DNA of 64,000 nt from Taenia hydatigena (lineage: Eukaryota > Platyhelminthes > Cestoda > Cyclophyllidea > Taeniidae). Position 1 is the first letter of the stretch. Each line of letters starts with the position of its first letter. The notes under the pieces were generated by a model. The model worked only from the letters and a program-made list of their open reading frames with translations. It searched no databases and was not told the origin of the DNA. Positions 22,910-35,324 of the stretch are shown here, piece after piece. The translations under genes were made by a program, and so were the position numbers. The stretch is from positions 5,221,417-5,285,416 of the forward strand of contig JADWOT020000010.1 of NCBI GenBank assembly GCA_036345935.2, in the 5' to 3' direction.

Positions 22910-23964
22910 AACTTACTCATTCTCTACATCTCCACGAAGTGTCATGTAGTGGGTGCGCGACTAGCTGACACTGCCTTGCCATGCCAACTTTTGCACAGCT
23001 TTTTCAAATTACAAATAGGATCCCCGTAATAGGACATTTCTGAGGAGGCGCACTCACAAATGACATCGTGTCTACGATCAACTACGTGGGCTGCTAATGG
23101 TCGACATACGCCTGAGCCTTATCGGACCGTCAAATTTTAGATTTTATTAAAAAGATCGAGGCCAATGGAGTATGACCACATGATAAATGCTTTCTGCGAT
23201 AGACTCTGCACGGATGTATGAATTTGGTGCGATTTAGAAGAGAATATACTTTTTCAGACGCTTCTCATCGAGGAATCCATCTTACCTCTATGCTGCGTGT
23301 GCGTGCTCGTGCCTGTGAACACGACGTTAACTTCTGTTGTAGCTTTCTACGGGAGCATTGCATAAGACCACTTTTGGCATCGGAACCATCACAACCTCTG
23401 ACAATGGATCACAAAATTTTGGCGGTCATGCCAGCCTGCATCTCAAGCACGGTCAACGTCGTGGTCTAACTTACCATCTACTAGCGAAATGATAGCTACT
23501 TCAACGTTGTTTCACGACAGTCATTATAAACCAACTGCTATCTTTCTCCCCATAAACATTGGAAGCGAAAAGAAGTGTGCTAATCCGCAACAAACTCGTG
23601 ATGGCAGGCTTTTGCTTCATGGCTATGCTAAATTTAGTGCCTTTAAAGTGCAAAGTAACAGGTTTTCTTCCGAGAACATACCTTCTATCTACCCAGCAAG
23701 GATATGTTTTGTTAACTTCTCCAAGCTAATCACATGTGGCATTCATAATGTCCTATTGGTAGGGAGTGTCTTTTGATGTAAGCCCGTCTAACTGATCACT
23801 CATCAGTGGACGCTTATTTATAGAATTATTTGCACTGATGATCCTCCGTCTTTTTAATAAAGGGCAAAGTGCAGCCGAGATCACCAGGTTTGATATGAAA
23901 CTGATCCTACCAAGACTCAGGTGCCAAACAAGGTAAGCCCTCTGTTAAACCAAAGCAATTTGTC

Positions 23965-24435
23965 TTGCGGCTGCAAAAAGTGCGTTATGTCTCAAATTTT
24001 AGGTTGCTTCGTTCCTGTGAAGTACAGTTCAATTTTATGACGTTAGATGTTACGAAACCGCCGCAATGTAATGCAAATAGTTTAGAAGTTGATTACACGA
24101 AGTCAGAATGCACCAGATGGAGCAAAAGAGAAGTATATCGATTGGATCACCACGTCTTGGGATATTGTCTAACGACAGAGAGTGAATGGCGGCCACTGAG
24201 TGTCCGACGGTCTAGTAGATGGGAGTATCGCCTATTCCATAAGCCGGAACCGCACATCATCCTTTTCTGCCGACCTCTTACAGATGTTCCGACGCCAGCC
24301 GAAAGTGCTACCTCTGAACCTAATCCTACACTTGCGTTAAGATTGGCCAAAGCTTTGCTTTATTTAAATAAATCTTTATTACCATGTGTTGGCGGCTGTC
24401 ATGCCCTTCAACTTCACTGTCTCACCTTCGCCTAA
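23965..24435 (+). other. Longest ORF of the window, within R5 copy B (probably not coding)
   Basis: This frame of 156 codons begins MRLQKVRYVSNFRLLRSCEV. Copy C has the same start of frame (27787), but one base is missing in its ACGACAAGAGTG stretch and the frame ends after 77 codons. Before that point most base changes alter the amino acid (for example P to L, V to I, E to K, T to A, V to E, D to G, H to Y), as expected without selection on the protein. An AATAAA lies inside the frame at 24367. I take the frame as chance, or as a dead gene. Confidence 0.5.
24367..24372 (+). promoter_or_regulatory. Possible polyadenylation signal in R5 copy B
   Basis: This AATAAA is followed within 20 bases by a GT-rich stretch (CATGTGTTGGCGGCTGTC), the usual arrangement of a metazoan cleavage site. 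It is conserved in copy C at 28198-28203. It would end a plus-strand transcript of the block. Confidence 0.4.
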
Positions 24436-25490
24436 GGGTGGTTACCTGCACACAAAACATTGTTCTGTTTGAGGTGGGTCGATGAGACGAGGCTGAAGGG
24501 AGGAAAACCACCTCGAAACTTCCTCTGATTGACTCTCAAGGGTTGCTTGCAAATATTGCACAATCAACGAAGTTTGCGAATTTAGCAACCCTCTGAGAAA
24601 GTTGTAGGGGGGACACTTCTGTACAATCGCACTACCGTCCTAATGAGACATACCACTTGGCCAACGGCGCTGGCTGTCATTTTAGGCTACAAGACTTGAT
24701 ACCATTTTAGGGCAACTTCTGGTACCATCAGGTGATACCCTTACCGGAATCAACTAAAGAAAAAGGAAGTGTGGAAACAAATCGACACCAAATGTATAGC
24801 GTTACCAGAAATCCTCTCCCAATATCGGGCCGATGGAACCTGTTCCACTGTGCGCGTACTTCAACAGGAGTCATGTCCGAAGGGCAACTCGTCCCATCTC
24901 CGGTGCTGATTACAGGCTTAGTGACGTCTATGTAGCAGTGCATGCGATCTTTGAACTTCGAGTCGGACCCAGGTCAAGTATAGCGTAGATCCGATCATGT
25001 ACTTCGTTCTGTCCTTTCTCCACTCCACTACAGCAACACTCTGAGTAGTCTTAACTATGTGTATCGAGAATTATGAGGCAGTGCCAAACAATGACATTCG
25101 CATGAGATAACAGGATGCCTTTTTTACTTCGGAAGTGTTTGGACTGCTTTAAGCATGAAGCAACACTAGTCCTGTGGCAATTCCTACCAGTAGTCTACCG
25201 TAAAATGATCTTGGTCCTCACCTGTCCTTTTTACCTATTGTGCATTTCAAACATTTCCATCGACATCGCTAGCATTATCTTATATGCTCATGCAGAAACA
25301 GCACTGTATAATTTGTCTGACTGCGCTTCAGGACTTGCAAGATCTATGTTCTCTCATGCCTCTGGATCATTGTGTTTACAAATTGAGTAGACTATCTCTC
25401 ATGAAGTGGCGCTAACATCCTATGTCGGTGGTGACGGAGACGATAACCTTCTTGCAGAAATAAACTGCAATCGGGTTGCCGCATGCTGAA

Positions 25491-26744
25491 AACAAGATCA
25501 AACATTCGAGTAGAGGCGACAGTATCTTGACATGGTCAGAAATGCTTCGCCTTTGCCGTTTTACCACAATGAGGATGCCTTGCTTTCGGACTTACAAGGT
25601 ATTCCTTTTAGCAGTGAATCGTGGCACTTGTTGACCTGAGTGACGCACCTGCCCAAATAAGGATATAATATCTGAAGAGAAGGGGAAGTTGAGGAAGCAG
25701 GTTGTGGGTAATGGCATGAATTGGCAAACCGCGAACTTAAAGGGAAGCTGGTAACATCTCTTTTATGTTTGGTAACAAAATGCAGCCGATAATTTTAAGA
25801 GTCAAAGAAAATTTACTTCGCAGTCATGTAACGATTCAGAAAAAGATTTTCCCAGCATAAAATAGGCGCATTGAAAGAAATCGTAATTTGCAATCAAAAG
25901 ACTCCGTCTAATATATTTGGATATTCTGCATTTTAGCCAAAGGTATTTTTCTTTAAGGAATGTAGGCAGAATTACGACTTTGTGTAACATAAAACACCTA
26001 AGTTTTATGGTTTTTCAATCTGTGATAAACATAAAAATTGTATAAAGATATGTTTTACTGCATGTATACTAGGATTTTCTAATATGATACTTAGGGGTAT
26101 TTGTATTTGTAATCGTAAATGATTGAATTTTATAAGATTACTCTGCACTATGTTCCTGTAAGCGCAACCTCCGTCGACCCGATGTGTTTAATAGGCTAAG
26201 GCATGGGTAGATGATGCTACGAGTATCCACACACCCAGAATGCTGTCTTAATGTCTTCTAAAAGTTCTCCTATGGCGGCAAATCCTTAGGCGTTCCCATG
26301 TGCCATACACCTCACCAATCTTCCCTTATTGGTCCTTAGTGCTTGCAGGCAGATTGTGGGTGCGATAGTGATTACTGTTAGATCAAGGCCAGTTCAAAAC
26401 CGTGGTGGAGGGAGACTGTCTAATCTAGTCCCCAACACCCTCCATTAATTAGGCATCTATCCTGTGCACACATGTTTAATACCAGCCTTAGTCACGCGCA
26501 TCGATAGTAAGGGGTGGATGCAACAGAAAATTACAAAATGTTTCCATACTTAACCCATTAAACGCATTTAAATGAATTGAAATCGTGCTGACATCATCGC
26601 ACTGTATATTGACTGCATGGTTCATTAAGCCGATCATGCGGCTGCAGGACTGGTGCAACCAATGACAAACTAATAAGAGCTTAACTGTCGCGGAAAGTTG
26701 GTTTTGAAAATAAGAGCTCTTAGTACTTTCACAAGGAGCACACT
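25491..26744. other. Sequence between R5 copies B and C, no supported gene
   Basis: This segment of about 1.25 kb separates the two large copies. Its first part (25780-26160) is very AT-rich. One minus-strand frame (25802-25990) has no motif. Copy B stops abruptly at 25490, while copy C continues for a further 500 bases that are also found in copy A, so the right end of unit B was probably replaced or deleted here. Confidence 0.5.
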
Positions 26745-29700
26745 GAGATTATGAAAAGGCAACTTACTCATTCTCTACATCTCCACGAAGTGTCATGTAG
26801 TGGGCGCGCGACTAGCTGACACTGCCTTGCCATGCCAACTTTTGCACAGCTTTTTCAAATTACAAATGGGATGCCTGTGATAATACATTTCTGAGGAGGC
26901 GCACTCATAAATGACATTGTGTCTACGATCAACTGCGTGAACTGCTAATGGTCGACATACGCCTGAGCCTTATCGGACCGTCTACTTTGAGATTTCATTA
27001 AAAAGACCGAGGCCAGTGGGGTATGACCACATGATAAATGCAATATATGATATACTCAGCACGGATGTATGAATTAGGTGCGATTTAGGAGAGAAGGCAC
27101 TTTTCCAGACATTTCCTATCGAGGGATCCATCTTACCTCTATGCTGCGTGTGCGTGCTCGTGCCTGTGAACACGACGTCAACTTCTGTTCTAGCTTTCCA
27201 CGGGCGCATTGCTTAAGACCACTTTTGGCATCGGGACCATCACAACCTCTGACAATAAATCACAAAATTTTGGCGGTCATGCCAGCCTGCATCTTAAGCA
27301 CGGTCAACATCGTGGTCTAACTTATCATCTATTAATGAAGTGATAGCTACTTCAACGTTGTTCCAAGACAGTCATCGTGGAACAACTGCCATCTTTCTCC
27401 CCATAAACATTGGAAGCGAAAAGGAGTGTGCTAACCTCACAGCGATACTGGATTTTGTGCCTTTAAAGTGCAAATTAACAGGTTTTCTTACGAGAACATA
27501 CCTTCTATCTATTCAGCAAGGATATGTTTTGTTAACTTCTCCAAGCTAATCACATGTGGCATTCATAATGTCCTATTGGTAGGGAGTTTCTCTTGATGTA
27601 AGCCCGTCTAACTGATCACCCATCGGTGGGTGCTTATTTATAGGATTATTTGCACTGATGATCCTCCGCCTTTTTATTAAAGGGCAAAGTGCAGCCGAGA
27701 TCACCAGGTTTGATATGAAACTGATCCTACCAAGAAGCAGGTGCCAAACAAGGTAGGCCTTCTGTTAAACCACAGCATTTTGTCTTGTGGCTGCAAAAAA
27801 AGCGCGTTATGTCTCAAATTTCAGATTGTTTCGTTCCCGTGAAGTACAGTTCAATTTTATGACGTTAGATGTTACGAAACCGCTGCAATGTAATGCAAAT
27901 AGTTTAGAAATTGATTACACGAAGTCAAAATGCGCGAAATGGAGCAAAAGGGAAGAATACCGATTGGGTCACTACGTTTTGCGACAATGTCTAACGACAA
28001 GAGTGAATGGCGGCTACTGAGTGTCCGACGGTCTAGTAGATAGGGGTATCGCCTATTCCATAAGCCGGAACCGCACATCATCCTCTTCTGCCGACCTCTT
28101 ACAGATGCTCCGACGCCAGCCGAAAGTGCGACATCTGAACCTAATCCCACTTTTGCGTTAAGATTGGCCAGAGCTTTGCTTTATTGAAATAAATCTTTAT
28201 TATCAGGTGTTGGCGGCTGTCATGACCTTCAACTTCATTGTCTCACCTTCGCCTTAGGGTGGTTACCTGCACATAAAACATAATTCTGTTTGAGGTGAGT
28301 CGATGAGACGAGGCTGAAGGGAGGAAAATCACCTCGAAACTTCCTCTGATTGACTCTCAAGGGTTGCTTACAAATATTGCATAATCAACGATGCTTGCGA
28401 GTTTAACGACCCCCTGAGAAAGTTGTAGGGAGGACACTTCTGTACAATTGCACTACTGCCCTAATGAGACATACCGCTTGGCCAACGGCGCTGGCTGTCA
28501 TTTTAGGCTACATGACTTGATACCATTTTAAGGCAACTTCTGGTACCATCAGGTGATACCCTTACCGGAATCAACTGAAGAAAAAGGAAGTGTGGAAACA
28601 AATTGACACTAAATGCATAGCGTTACCAGAAATCCTCTCTCAATATCGGTCCGATGGCACCTGTTCCACTGTGCGCGTACTTCAACGCGAGTCATGTCCA
28701 AAGCGCAATTCGTCCCATCTCCGGTGCTGATTACTGGCTTAGTGACGTCTATGTAGCAGTGCATGCGATCTTTGAACTTCGAGTCGGACTCAAATCAAGT
28801 ATAGCGTAGATCCGATCATGTACTTCGTTCTGTCCTTTCTCCACTCCACTACAGCAACATTTCCATTGAGAAGTCTTAACTATGTGTATCACAAAAATTA
28901 TAAGGCAGTGCCAAACGACGATATCCGCATGAGCGTGTATCAGGATGTCCTTTTTACTTCGAGTGCGTTTGGACTGCTTTAAGCATGAAGCAACACTAGT
29001 TTTGTGGCGGTTTCTACCAGTAGTCTACCGTAAAATGGTCTTGGGCCTCACCTGCCTTATCTATAGTGCATTTCAAACATTTCGATCGGCATCACTAGCA
29101 TTATCTTATATGCTCGTACAGAAACAGCACTGTATAATTTGTTTAACTGCGCTTCAGGACTTGCAAGATCTATGTTCTCTCATGCCTCTGGATTGTTGTG
29201 TATACAAATTGAGTAGACTACCTGTCATGAAGTGGCGCTAACATCCTATGTCGGTGGTGACGGAGACGATAACCTTCTTGCAGAAATAAACTACAATCGG
29301 GTTGCTGCATGCTGATCTCTGTGAATACTGTAATGAAGCGCAGGTTCAACCACACCTTCTTTGCATTTGCATAGATTTGTGCTGTGCGCCGATATCACAA
29401 CAAACATAACTCAATAAAAAAGGGGGAAGGGAGGGCATGTTATGCGCAGGAGCCAAACGGCTTCAGCTTTAATGTTTCGCATTTACTGATAAAATTGGAT
29501 GAACATGTTTCCTATACCTGCAAAATAGGAGATCGTGCTGGGCATGTGTGGCAAAAGGTAGGGCTAGATAAAACTGAGATGTGGATTACAAAGTATTAGA
29601 ATGTACATCGCAAATTACAAGTGATCCATCAACTCATGCCATCCTCGGCTGTTCTATTTAAAAAAGGAAGGTAGTCGAGGTCAGGTGTCATATATGTCCT

Positions 29701-29830
29701 AGCCTAAGACTTTTGACAACGAACTAAACGATGAGAGAAAACACGGCCAATGCATCGATCCTCGACAGATATAGTTTATTCACACTCTGTGGCCGTGGTA
29801 GTTGATGAAGGCACCGATGGACTAATCAGA
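26745..29830 (+). repeat. Segmental duplication R5, copy C (most complete)
   Basis: Positions 26745-29312 match copy B closely, and 29137-29830 match the older copy A, so this copy holds the longest version of the unit (about 3.1 kb). Unlike copy B it is not preceded by a zinc-finger fragment. Open frames at 27078-27320, 27340-27549, 27787-28020 and 28945-29241 correspond to frames in B but carry stops and frameshifts relative to them. AATAAA motifs at 28198 and 29285 are shared with B; the second is also present in A. Confidence 0.92.
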
Positions 29831-30464
29831 TTATTTTTCTGCCTCATTACTTAGGCGGTTGACAATGATATAGTTAGTTTCGAAGTTGTGAGTAAGATCT
29901 TAGTTTGATTAAAAATGGATTCTTTGCCATGTCCATGCATCCACTTCCTTTCACCAAGCCTTTGTAAGGATCTTCTTCCTGGCCATATTCTTATTCGTTG
30001 TTGCTTATCACTCATTTACATCAATGTTGGATGTAGCGTAAGCACGACTATTGTGGTTGAATTGAAGCAAGCTGCTACTATTATTGATTAGATAGTGCTT
30101 ATGTGTCATTGTGGTCGCAAGCCTCCTCAGCAGCATTTCGATAATCTCCTATTCGTCAAGGCGTGCGATTTTCATCCATCAGAAAAGAGCGGTGATACAG
30201 AAGCTCTTGATGGAATAGAGTGCATAGATCGCCCACGTTTGGGCCACATATGCCATTCTCATCAAAATGCATAAATCCGTGTATCGACCAATGGATCCAT
30301 GAGGCCATCTTTCATGCGACAACTGTGTCATTTATCTTGACAAGCTGTTGGTACATAAAAACGATTAATAAAATTACAGTGTCGCTCACCTGTCCACTGG
30401 TGAGAGCACGGATACCTGTGCTCTAGAATAAAAGAATGAGTAGGCGCGATTATCACGGCCGAGT
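29831..30464. other. No supported gene
   Basis: One short plus-strand frame (30220-30426) has no motif. Nothing else was seen. Confidence 0.4.
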
Positions 30465-30600
30465 ACTTTATGAAAAATTGCACTTAAGTGTGGAACAGTG
30501 TTCTGTGTGCAGACTCCACACCAAGACGTGGTAATAGTGGTCCTGCATGTTACAGACTAAACGAATTCACTGCTTTACAGTAAGCGACCAGCACGTTGTA
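30465..30600 (+). repeat. Dispersed repeat R8, copy 2
   Basis: This is the partner of 4055-4195. The shared TGTGGAACAGTGTTCTGTGT word is flanked by TTTATGAAAAATTGCAC on the left and CTGCTTTACAGTAAGCGACC on the right, in the same order as in copy 1. Confidence 0.5.
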
Positions 30601-32194
30601 GCGTAATGATGCACTTGCCTGTTCTTTTGGAGCACGACAAACAAATGAAATCGCCTTGAATTTCCAAATATTTTGTAACCTTGTGTACGGGATTGTTATG
30701 CATGTCTGACCTGTCTATAGCATTTCCTCTCGGTTACCATGACGTGGCTAAAGTCCTCGACTATGCACCATAACTAGATTAGTGCATTTTATGGTAGAGC
30801 TTTGTTTCTACCCCTGTAGCATTAACCAAGGCCAGCCACTTGCAGTGTAATGCACCACAGCGATTCAGACATCCAACACCACCCCCAGACAGTAAGCCTG
30901 CAGTCACAACCAAACTGCTACCTTCCTTTACTCTGCATCATTTTAGGCCCCTGTAGGACTAGCCAAACATGAACAGCTCCTAGACCGAGCTACATCGATA
31001 CTCACCATACAAGAATGCAAGGTAAGGACGGATGAACGGCGTTGCGTATCCACACGCTTCGAGCCCATTGCCTCCAAGTGTCTTGCCCAAAATTCTTTTT
31101 ATAGAATTTTCGCCAAGTACAGCGCATTACTTGCACCCAGCTTTCTAATTTGTTCATTTAATACCACCATTTTCCCGTTGTCTGCAGCAGTATTTCATTT
31201 ACTAACTAGCTTTTCAGTAGTATCGCCTCAATGCTACGCCTTCGTTGCTATACCAATAATAGTGACACCGCACCGCGCGCACATCTTGGCCAATTATTAA
31301 ACAGACTGCTTAACGGCTTAATGGATGAGAAGAGCGCGATCGGCCATTCAGATGTATACCGGATTCACTTTGTAAAATCTATTCTCGTTAAAAACACCGA
31401 TTTCGTCGTTGCATCACTGTCAGCAGCAGTGATAAGCACTACCGACTCCATAATTTTAGCTTTTATGTGGACACCAGCGACCGCAGCGAAAGCAGTCGAC
31501 ACCTATGTCTAAATGTCATCAATTTTTTCAGCTTAGCAATACTTCTCGAATAAGTTTAATTGGCTCCGTGAAATTTTATCTTACTCTGGCTCAATGCCAT
31601 CTCGAAGACTTGATAAGCAGCAGAAAGATCTAAAATTAGAAATATGAAGCAGATCACTGACGCTGGTGAAAGACTGGCTCCTATTTTGTCACTGAAATCT
31701 AAGGCAGTGCACATTGCACATGGAGTTACGAGTCATTCTGAAAGTTAGTCAGGTAGTACTATGAACATGACTTCACGCCAAACGTCTGCGCTAGCTCTCT
31801 GATGTCAGCCGCTGGAAGAAAACACTGGGTTTATAACTAGAAATATTTATGCGATGCCCGATTTCTGTGATCTCTTTGTGGCAGTTGTCAGTAGTTTGTG
31901 TGAATTTACGCTGTTCACCAACGGGATGCTTGTCTTGACAGAGATTTTTATAACAATGCAGAAATTCGCGAAATAAAAAATAATTGAAATGAGCCACTAG
32001 CGCAACGCGGAACAAAATATGTACTTAGATCACTTGCACGTGTATCTATTTATTCACTCCCCATTAGGCACGCTGAACTATTGGGAGAACCTGCTTCGAT
32101 TGGCCCACTTGAGGCATTCTGAAGCATCCGCACATCATCGGAAGTCTCAGTTTGACTGGTTCTCCAACCATTTACTAGCACAATGTTTAAAAAC
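30601..32194. other. No firm gene; one exon-like ORF at 31231-31512
   Basis: The plus-strand frame 31231-31512 (93 codons) lies 15 bases after an acceptor-like TAGCTTTTCAG. It ends in a hydrophobic and Ala/Thr-rich stretch (FVVASLSAAVISTTDSIILA, then FMWTPATAAKAVDTYV) that could be one membrane segment. No family is recognised. The rest of the interval holds nothing I can support. Confidence 0.25.
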
Positions 32195-32645
32195 CAGTGA
32201 TTCTTTTTATTTTTACAATGCGTCTGGTTACTTTAATTCCTTACGATTGGTGGCGTTTACCACGCGTATACAATACTAGCTTGCTTGGCCTAAAACAATT
32301 AATGAATTTTATGCGGTTTGCAATATAATGCCACTGACAAATGTACGATTAGCTGGAGACCTGGTCTAGTGCAAATAGCAGTTAGTGGTATGATGTCAGC
32401 ATCTTATAAAAACATTTAAGCTTCACACACGATAATTCAATAAATCTAGTACGGTCCGTGGCGGACGGCAACAAATGACTTAAAGACAAGTTCGACGTGT
32501 TATTTTGGTTCCACGCATGCATACAGCAATGTAAGAAGGGACACAAAATAGAGCGTAAAGAGCCAGATAAATTAGTGGATGCAAGTGCTAAAGGAAATGA
32601 GTGTCCCTAATCATATCCAATTAGTGAATGAACCGCACGACACAA
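32195..32645 (-). repeat. Inverted dispersed repeat R3, copy 2
   Basis: This is the reverse-complement partner of 13385-13830. The most conserved part is around 32500-32610 (GTAAGAAGGGACACAAAATA, then CGTAAAGAGCCAGATAAAT). The match continues to the left through AATGCCACTGACAA and GGTTACTTTAATTCCTTACG. No terminal repeats or target-site duplications could be fixed by eye. Confidence 0.8.
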
Positions 32646-34583
32646 TGGGATGGAGATTGCTTCAAAGAAAGCAGGACTTTGCATTCATTTGCTTCAATAT
32701 TTTCTACGACTACAAAGTTTCTCTGCTTTGCTAAACAAAAACAAACTAGGGATCGGTAAGGTTATTCGCATTTCTAGGCCAACTATCTTAGCATAGCGTC
32801 ATATGAATTTTACCCAGTCGCAATGATTTTGGCGCTAGTTTATGCTGCTTTACAAATAAGCAATCTTAAATGTCGCCTATGTTGATTGTAAACAAATAAC
32901 ACCTTTGTGCTTCTGTATGGCAGACCTCGTAACACTTCTGGCAGGTTCAGCGGTGCCAGCAAGCAAATGTAAACGCTCTCTCGCTTTGTCCCTTCTCTAG
33001 GTATTGTTGTGATAATCAGTGTTTTCCTTGATCCGAACCAGCTAAACTGATTTGTTTGGCATGGCTCAACGAACCGTTATTCTCTTTAGGTCTAGGCTAG
33101 GTAATGTCATTTTGAAAATCATTTGGAAATTAATACTTCACAGCATTTGTCTCGAGCATGATAATTTTTTTATCATTTCGCTGCTTTAGCATGCACGTAG
33201 ACAAAGTTATGAGCTAGATATCATCTATAGCCTTAAAGATAAACGCTTGCGGTATCGGCCGTCGGTCTTGATCTCGAAGTATCTCACACCATTTTCATGG
33301 CTTTAATCAGGCGCAACTTCCCACGTTGATAGCAAGGACACAAAATCACCCTCAGTACTAAACCATACATGCTGGAGCGCTAGCTTCGCACTCCGGATGC
33401 TATCGAACTAGTCCTCCTGACCACGTTAACTCAATCTGGATGTTCATTATGTATGGTGTCTCAGCATTAACGTGATGGCTCTTACTAAATGACAATTACC
33501 TGCGAGTTTTTTGCATATCCCAGAGGTTGTCTTTCCCAAGGTTAAGAAATCATTCCACTAATTACAGCAAACAGTGCCGAGGCTCACAAGTCACATGAGT
33601 TCAGCTTGCACTTGAGCCAACACTCCGTAGTTGGCGAGACCGAAGTGCTTCTTCGACTATTGTAAGCTTATCTTTAATTCAGACACCACCAGAATAATGC
33701 AGTCGCAATCATATCTAGATTAACTAAGGTCACGAATAGCAGTAAAGTGAAAGCCACTCTTTTGAAAGGCATGCGCTGCCTCTATCCGCGCCGTCAGGAG
33801 GTCTGCGCTTTAATGAGCTCCACCATTGAAAAGAACAGTTAAAGTAAGGCAAATCTTAAGCGGTTAGAGGCTGTACGGAAGAGAAATTGAATGAGGTGTC
33901 TACCAACCATGTTGCGCTAAAAGAACAAGTACTACCCTTTTATCGGCTGCTCACTTTTGTACATGGTTTTGGTACGCATCAGGACGTCAAATGCCCCTCT
34001 TGACACGGTGTCCGCAAAAAGTATAACTACACATGCGCAATGAAAATTGTCTGGTTAAATTATTTTGAGCTGAAACATATTTTTATTTTTGCCTCATATT
34101 CTAATGGCGGGTTATAATCAAAACGTTGGTTACGTCTGGTTGCCTGACTTATCAAAGGACCATATAATTGACTAGCATAAAGCATTTGCAAGCAAAGGGG
34201 ATTATTGTAGCAGCTTACATGGAAATGGTGAAAATAACACATGGTTTTTTGTGCGATTACAAGCTAAGAAATCTTCGTCATGGCACATGCGCGGTACCAT
34301 CTAGACCCAATCTCGTTTGTTACAGCGAGCATTGCAAGTTGAATGGACGGTGGTGATGCACTCGATGGCTTTGAGTCCTGGCTATTGACAGGTTAAAGGG
34401 TCCTAAAATGCAATCACGAGGGAACTCTAAAAGCAGGAAAGGAAAAGAGAAATAAAAAAGGGTACAAAATGAGGGTATATGTTGGAGCACAATTTCAAAG
34501 AAACATTAGGTACACATAAAGCTACCTATGAGACCTAAGTACTGGAAAGGTGAAGAAAGAGGCAGAGTCGTTCAGCCTTAACT
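32646..34583. other. No supported gene
   Basis: Two short overlapping frames on opposite strands (34060-34242 and 34168-34356) are likely chance. Nothing else was seen. Confidence 0.4.
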
Positions 34584-34937
34584 TTGCGACAGCTCTCTTC
34601 TAGCGACGTGGCACCGCTTCAGCACCAGCTCTTATTTGCAGCCCTTTCACCTACTAAATGCCATTTTTCGAACGTACGCATTAAAGCTTATCTTTTCTCC
34701 AGTCATCTATCTCTGCTAAAAATTAATGCATTTTTGAGAATTCGCCTTGAGAGCACTAATAAGTGTGGTTCCAAATCCATGAAAGGAGATGCGATTCGCT
34801 GCGCACACATTCAAAGGAATCAAAAGCTCCAGATTCTTTGTTTGTCTTCTTTTCTGCGCATGCTTATTTATTACAATCATGATTTGCAAGACATCTACAA
34901 TAAAGTACCCGTTACTGCAGAAGGGAAAAATGGGTAA
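34584..34937 (+). CDS. Candidate ORF, unknown protein
   Basis: This frame of 117 codons begins MRQLSSSDVAPLQHQLLFAA and is Leu-, Ser- and Cys-containing with a basic middle (NKCGSKSMKGDAIRC). No known domain is seen. A second plus-strand frame (34789-34989) overlaps its end and encodes a hydrophobic segment (FFVCLLFCACLFITIMICK); the two cannot both be read, which weakens the case. It is not near a clear splice site or polyadenylation signal. Confidence 0.15.
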   Translation: MRQLSSSDVAPLQHQLLFAALSPTKCHFSNVRIKAYLFSSHLSLLKINAFLRIRLESTNKCGSKSMKGDAIRCAHIQRNQKLQILCLSSFLRMLIYYNHDLQDIYNKVPVTAEGKNG

Positions 34938-34969
34938 CGACTGTCGGAATTGGCGTCCAGCATGTCTAC

Positions 34970-35324
34970 TTAATTGCTTGTTTTTCTAATTGCTTTGCCA
35001 TAGTTCTGATGTCTGTAAACGAGGGTTTCGTGGTCAGCATCTACTTCTTCGATTACTTCCGCATGCAATAACATTGAGATAATTGACGAAATTACCGTGG
35101 CTGCACTCAGTGTGCAGTCAACCAATGCAGTCGCCGACCGTATTTTCAGCCCAAATGAAGGAATGATACCGGGAAAGCGGTACAATGGAAGGGGAAAAGA
35201 ATGCCACGCGGCTCCTGGCATCAAATCACTTATTTGTTCATTTATATATTCTGACTCTTCAATTAACCTTTCATTTAGCATGACCGACAATAAGCCTTTG
35301 GATCGATATTTCAAAGGCGTATAA
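34970..35324. other. Overlapping ORFs on both strands, unresolved
   Basis: The minus strand is open for 114 codons (34970-35314) and contains MLLHAEVIEEVDADHETLVY. The plus strand is open from about 35072 to 35324 and reads EIIDEITVAALSVQSTNAVA and later SMTDNKPLDRYFKGV. Both translations look fairly protein-like, and codon use cannot decide between them by eye. Shared openness on both strands often marks a real exon on one of them. No family is recognised. Confidence 0.25.

Larger units (their letters stand above)
22895..25490 (+). repeat. Segmental duplication R5, copy B
   Basis: This is a block of about 2.6 kb repeated in direct orientation at 26745-29312. It begins with GATGAAAAGGCAACTTACTC and ends near GGGTTGCCGCATGCTGA. 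In one hand-aligned stretch of about 240 bases (23231-23470 against 27078-27321) I count about 20 mismatches. An indel of about 31 bases separates the copies near 23580-23640. The block contains several open frames (23218-23469, 23489-23776, 23965-24435), but they do not look constrained. It has two AATAAA motifs at the same places as in copy C. It could be a duplicated non-coding gene or a large non-autonomous element; I cannot identify it. Confidence 0.92.

Noticed and set aside
22891..22910. CACCTCAG before TCCTCTATG as a splice acceptor with a 25-nt intron (GTAAGT...CACCTCAG) on the minus strand
   Set aside because: The 60-kb paralogue has the same codons (CCTCAATCTCCTATG) inside an uninterrupted exon, so CCTCAG is better read as Pro-Gln. 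A 25-nt intron would also be extremely short.
23218..23469. 83-codon ORF shared by duplication copies B and C, at first sight a conserved protein
   Set aside because: Hand alignment with 27078-27321 gives about 20 base differences, of which about 16 change the amino acid and only about 4 are silent. The upstream ATG context in copy C has a stop. This is the pattern of unconstrained DNA.
24147..24350. Antisense ORF in copy B, also partly open in copy C (27872-28150)
   Set aside because: It lies on the opposite strand of the frame above, with no motif and no splice framing. Two overlapping frames in unconstrained DNA are expected.
23965..24435. Longest ORF in the window (156 codons) taken as a gene
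   Set aside because: The sister copy has a one-base frameshift after about 75 codons and mostly replacement changes before it, and an AATAAA lies inside the frame.
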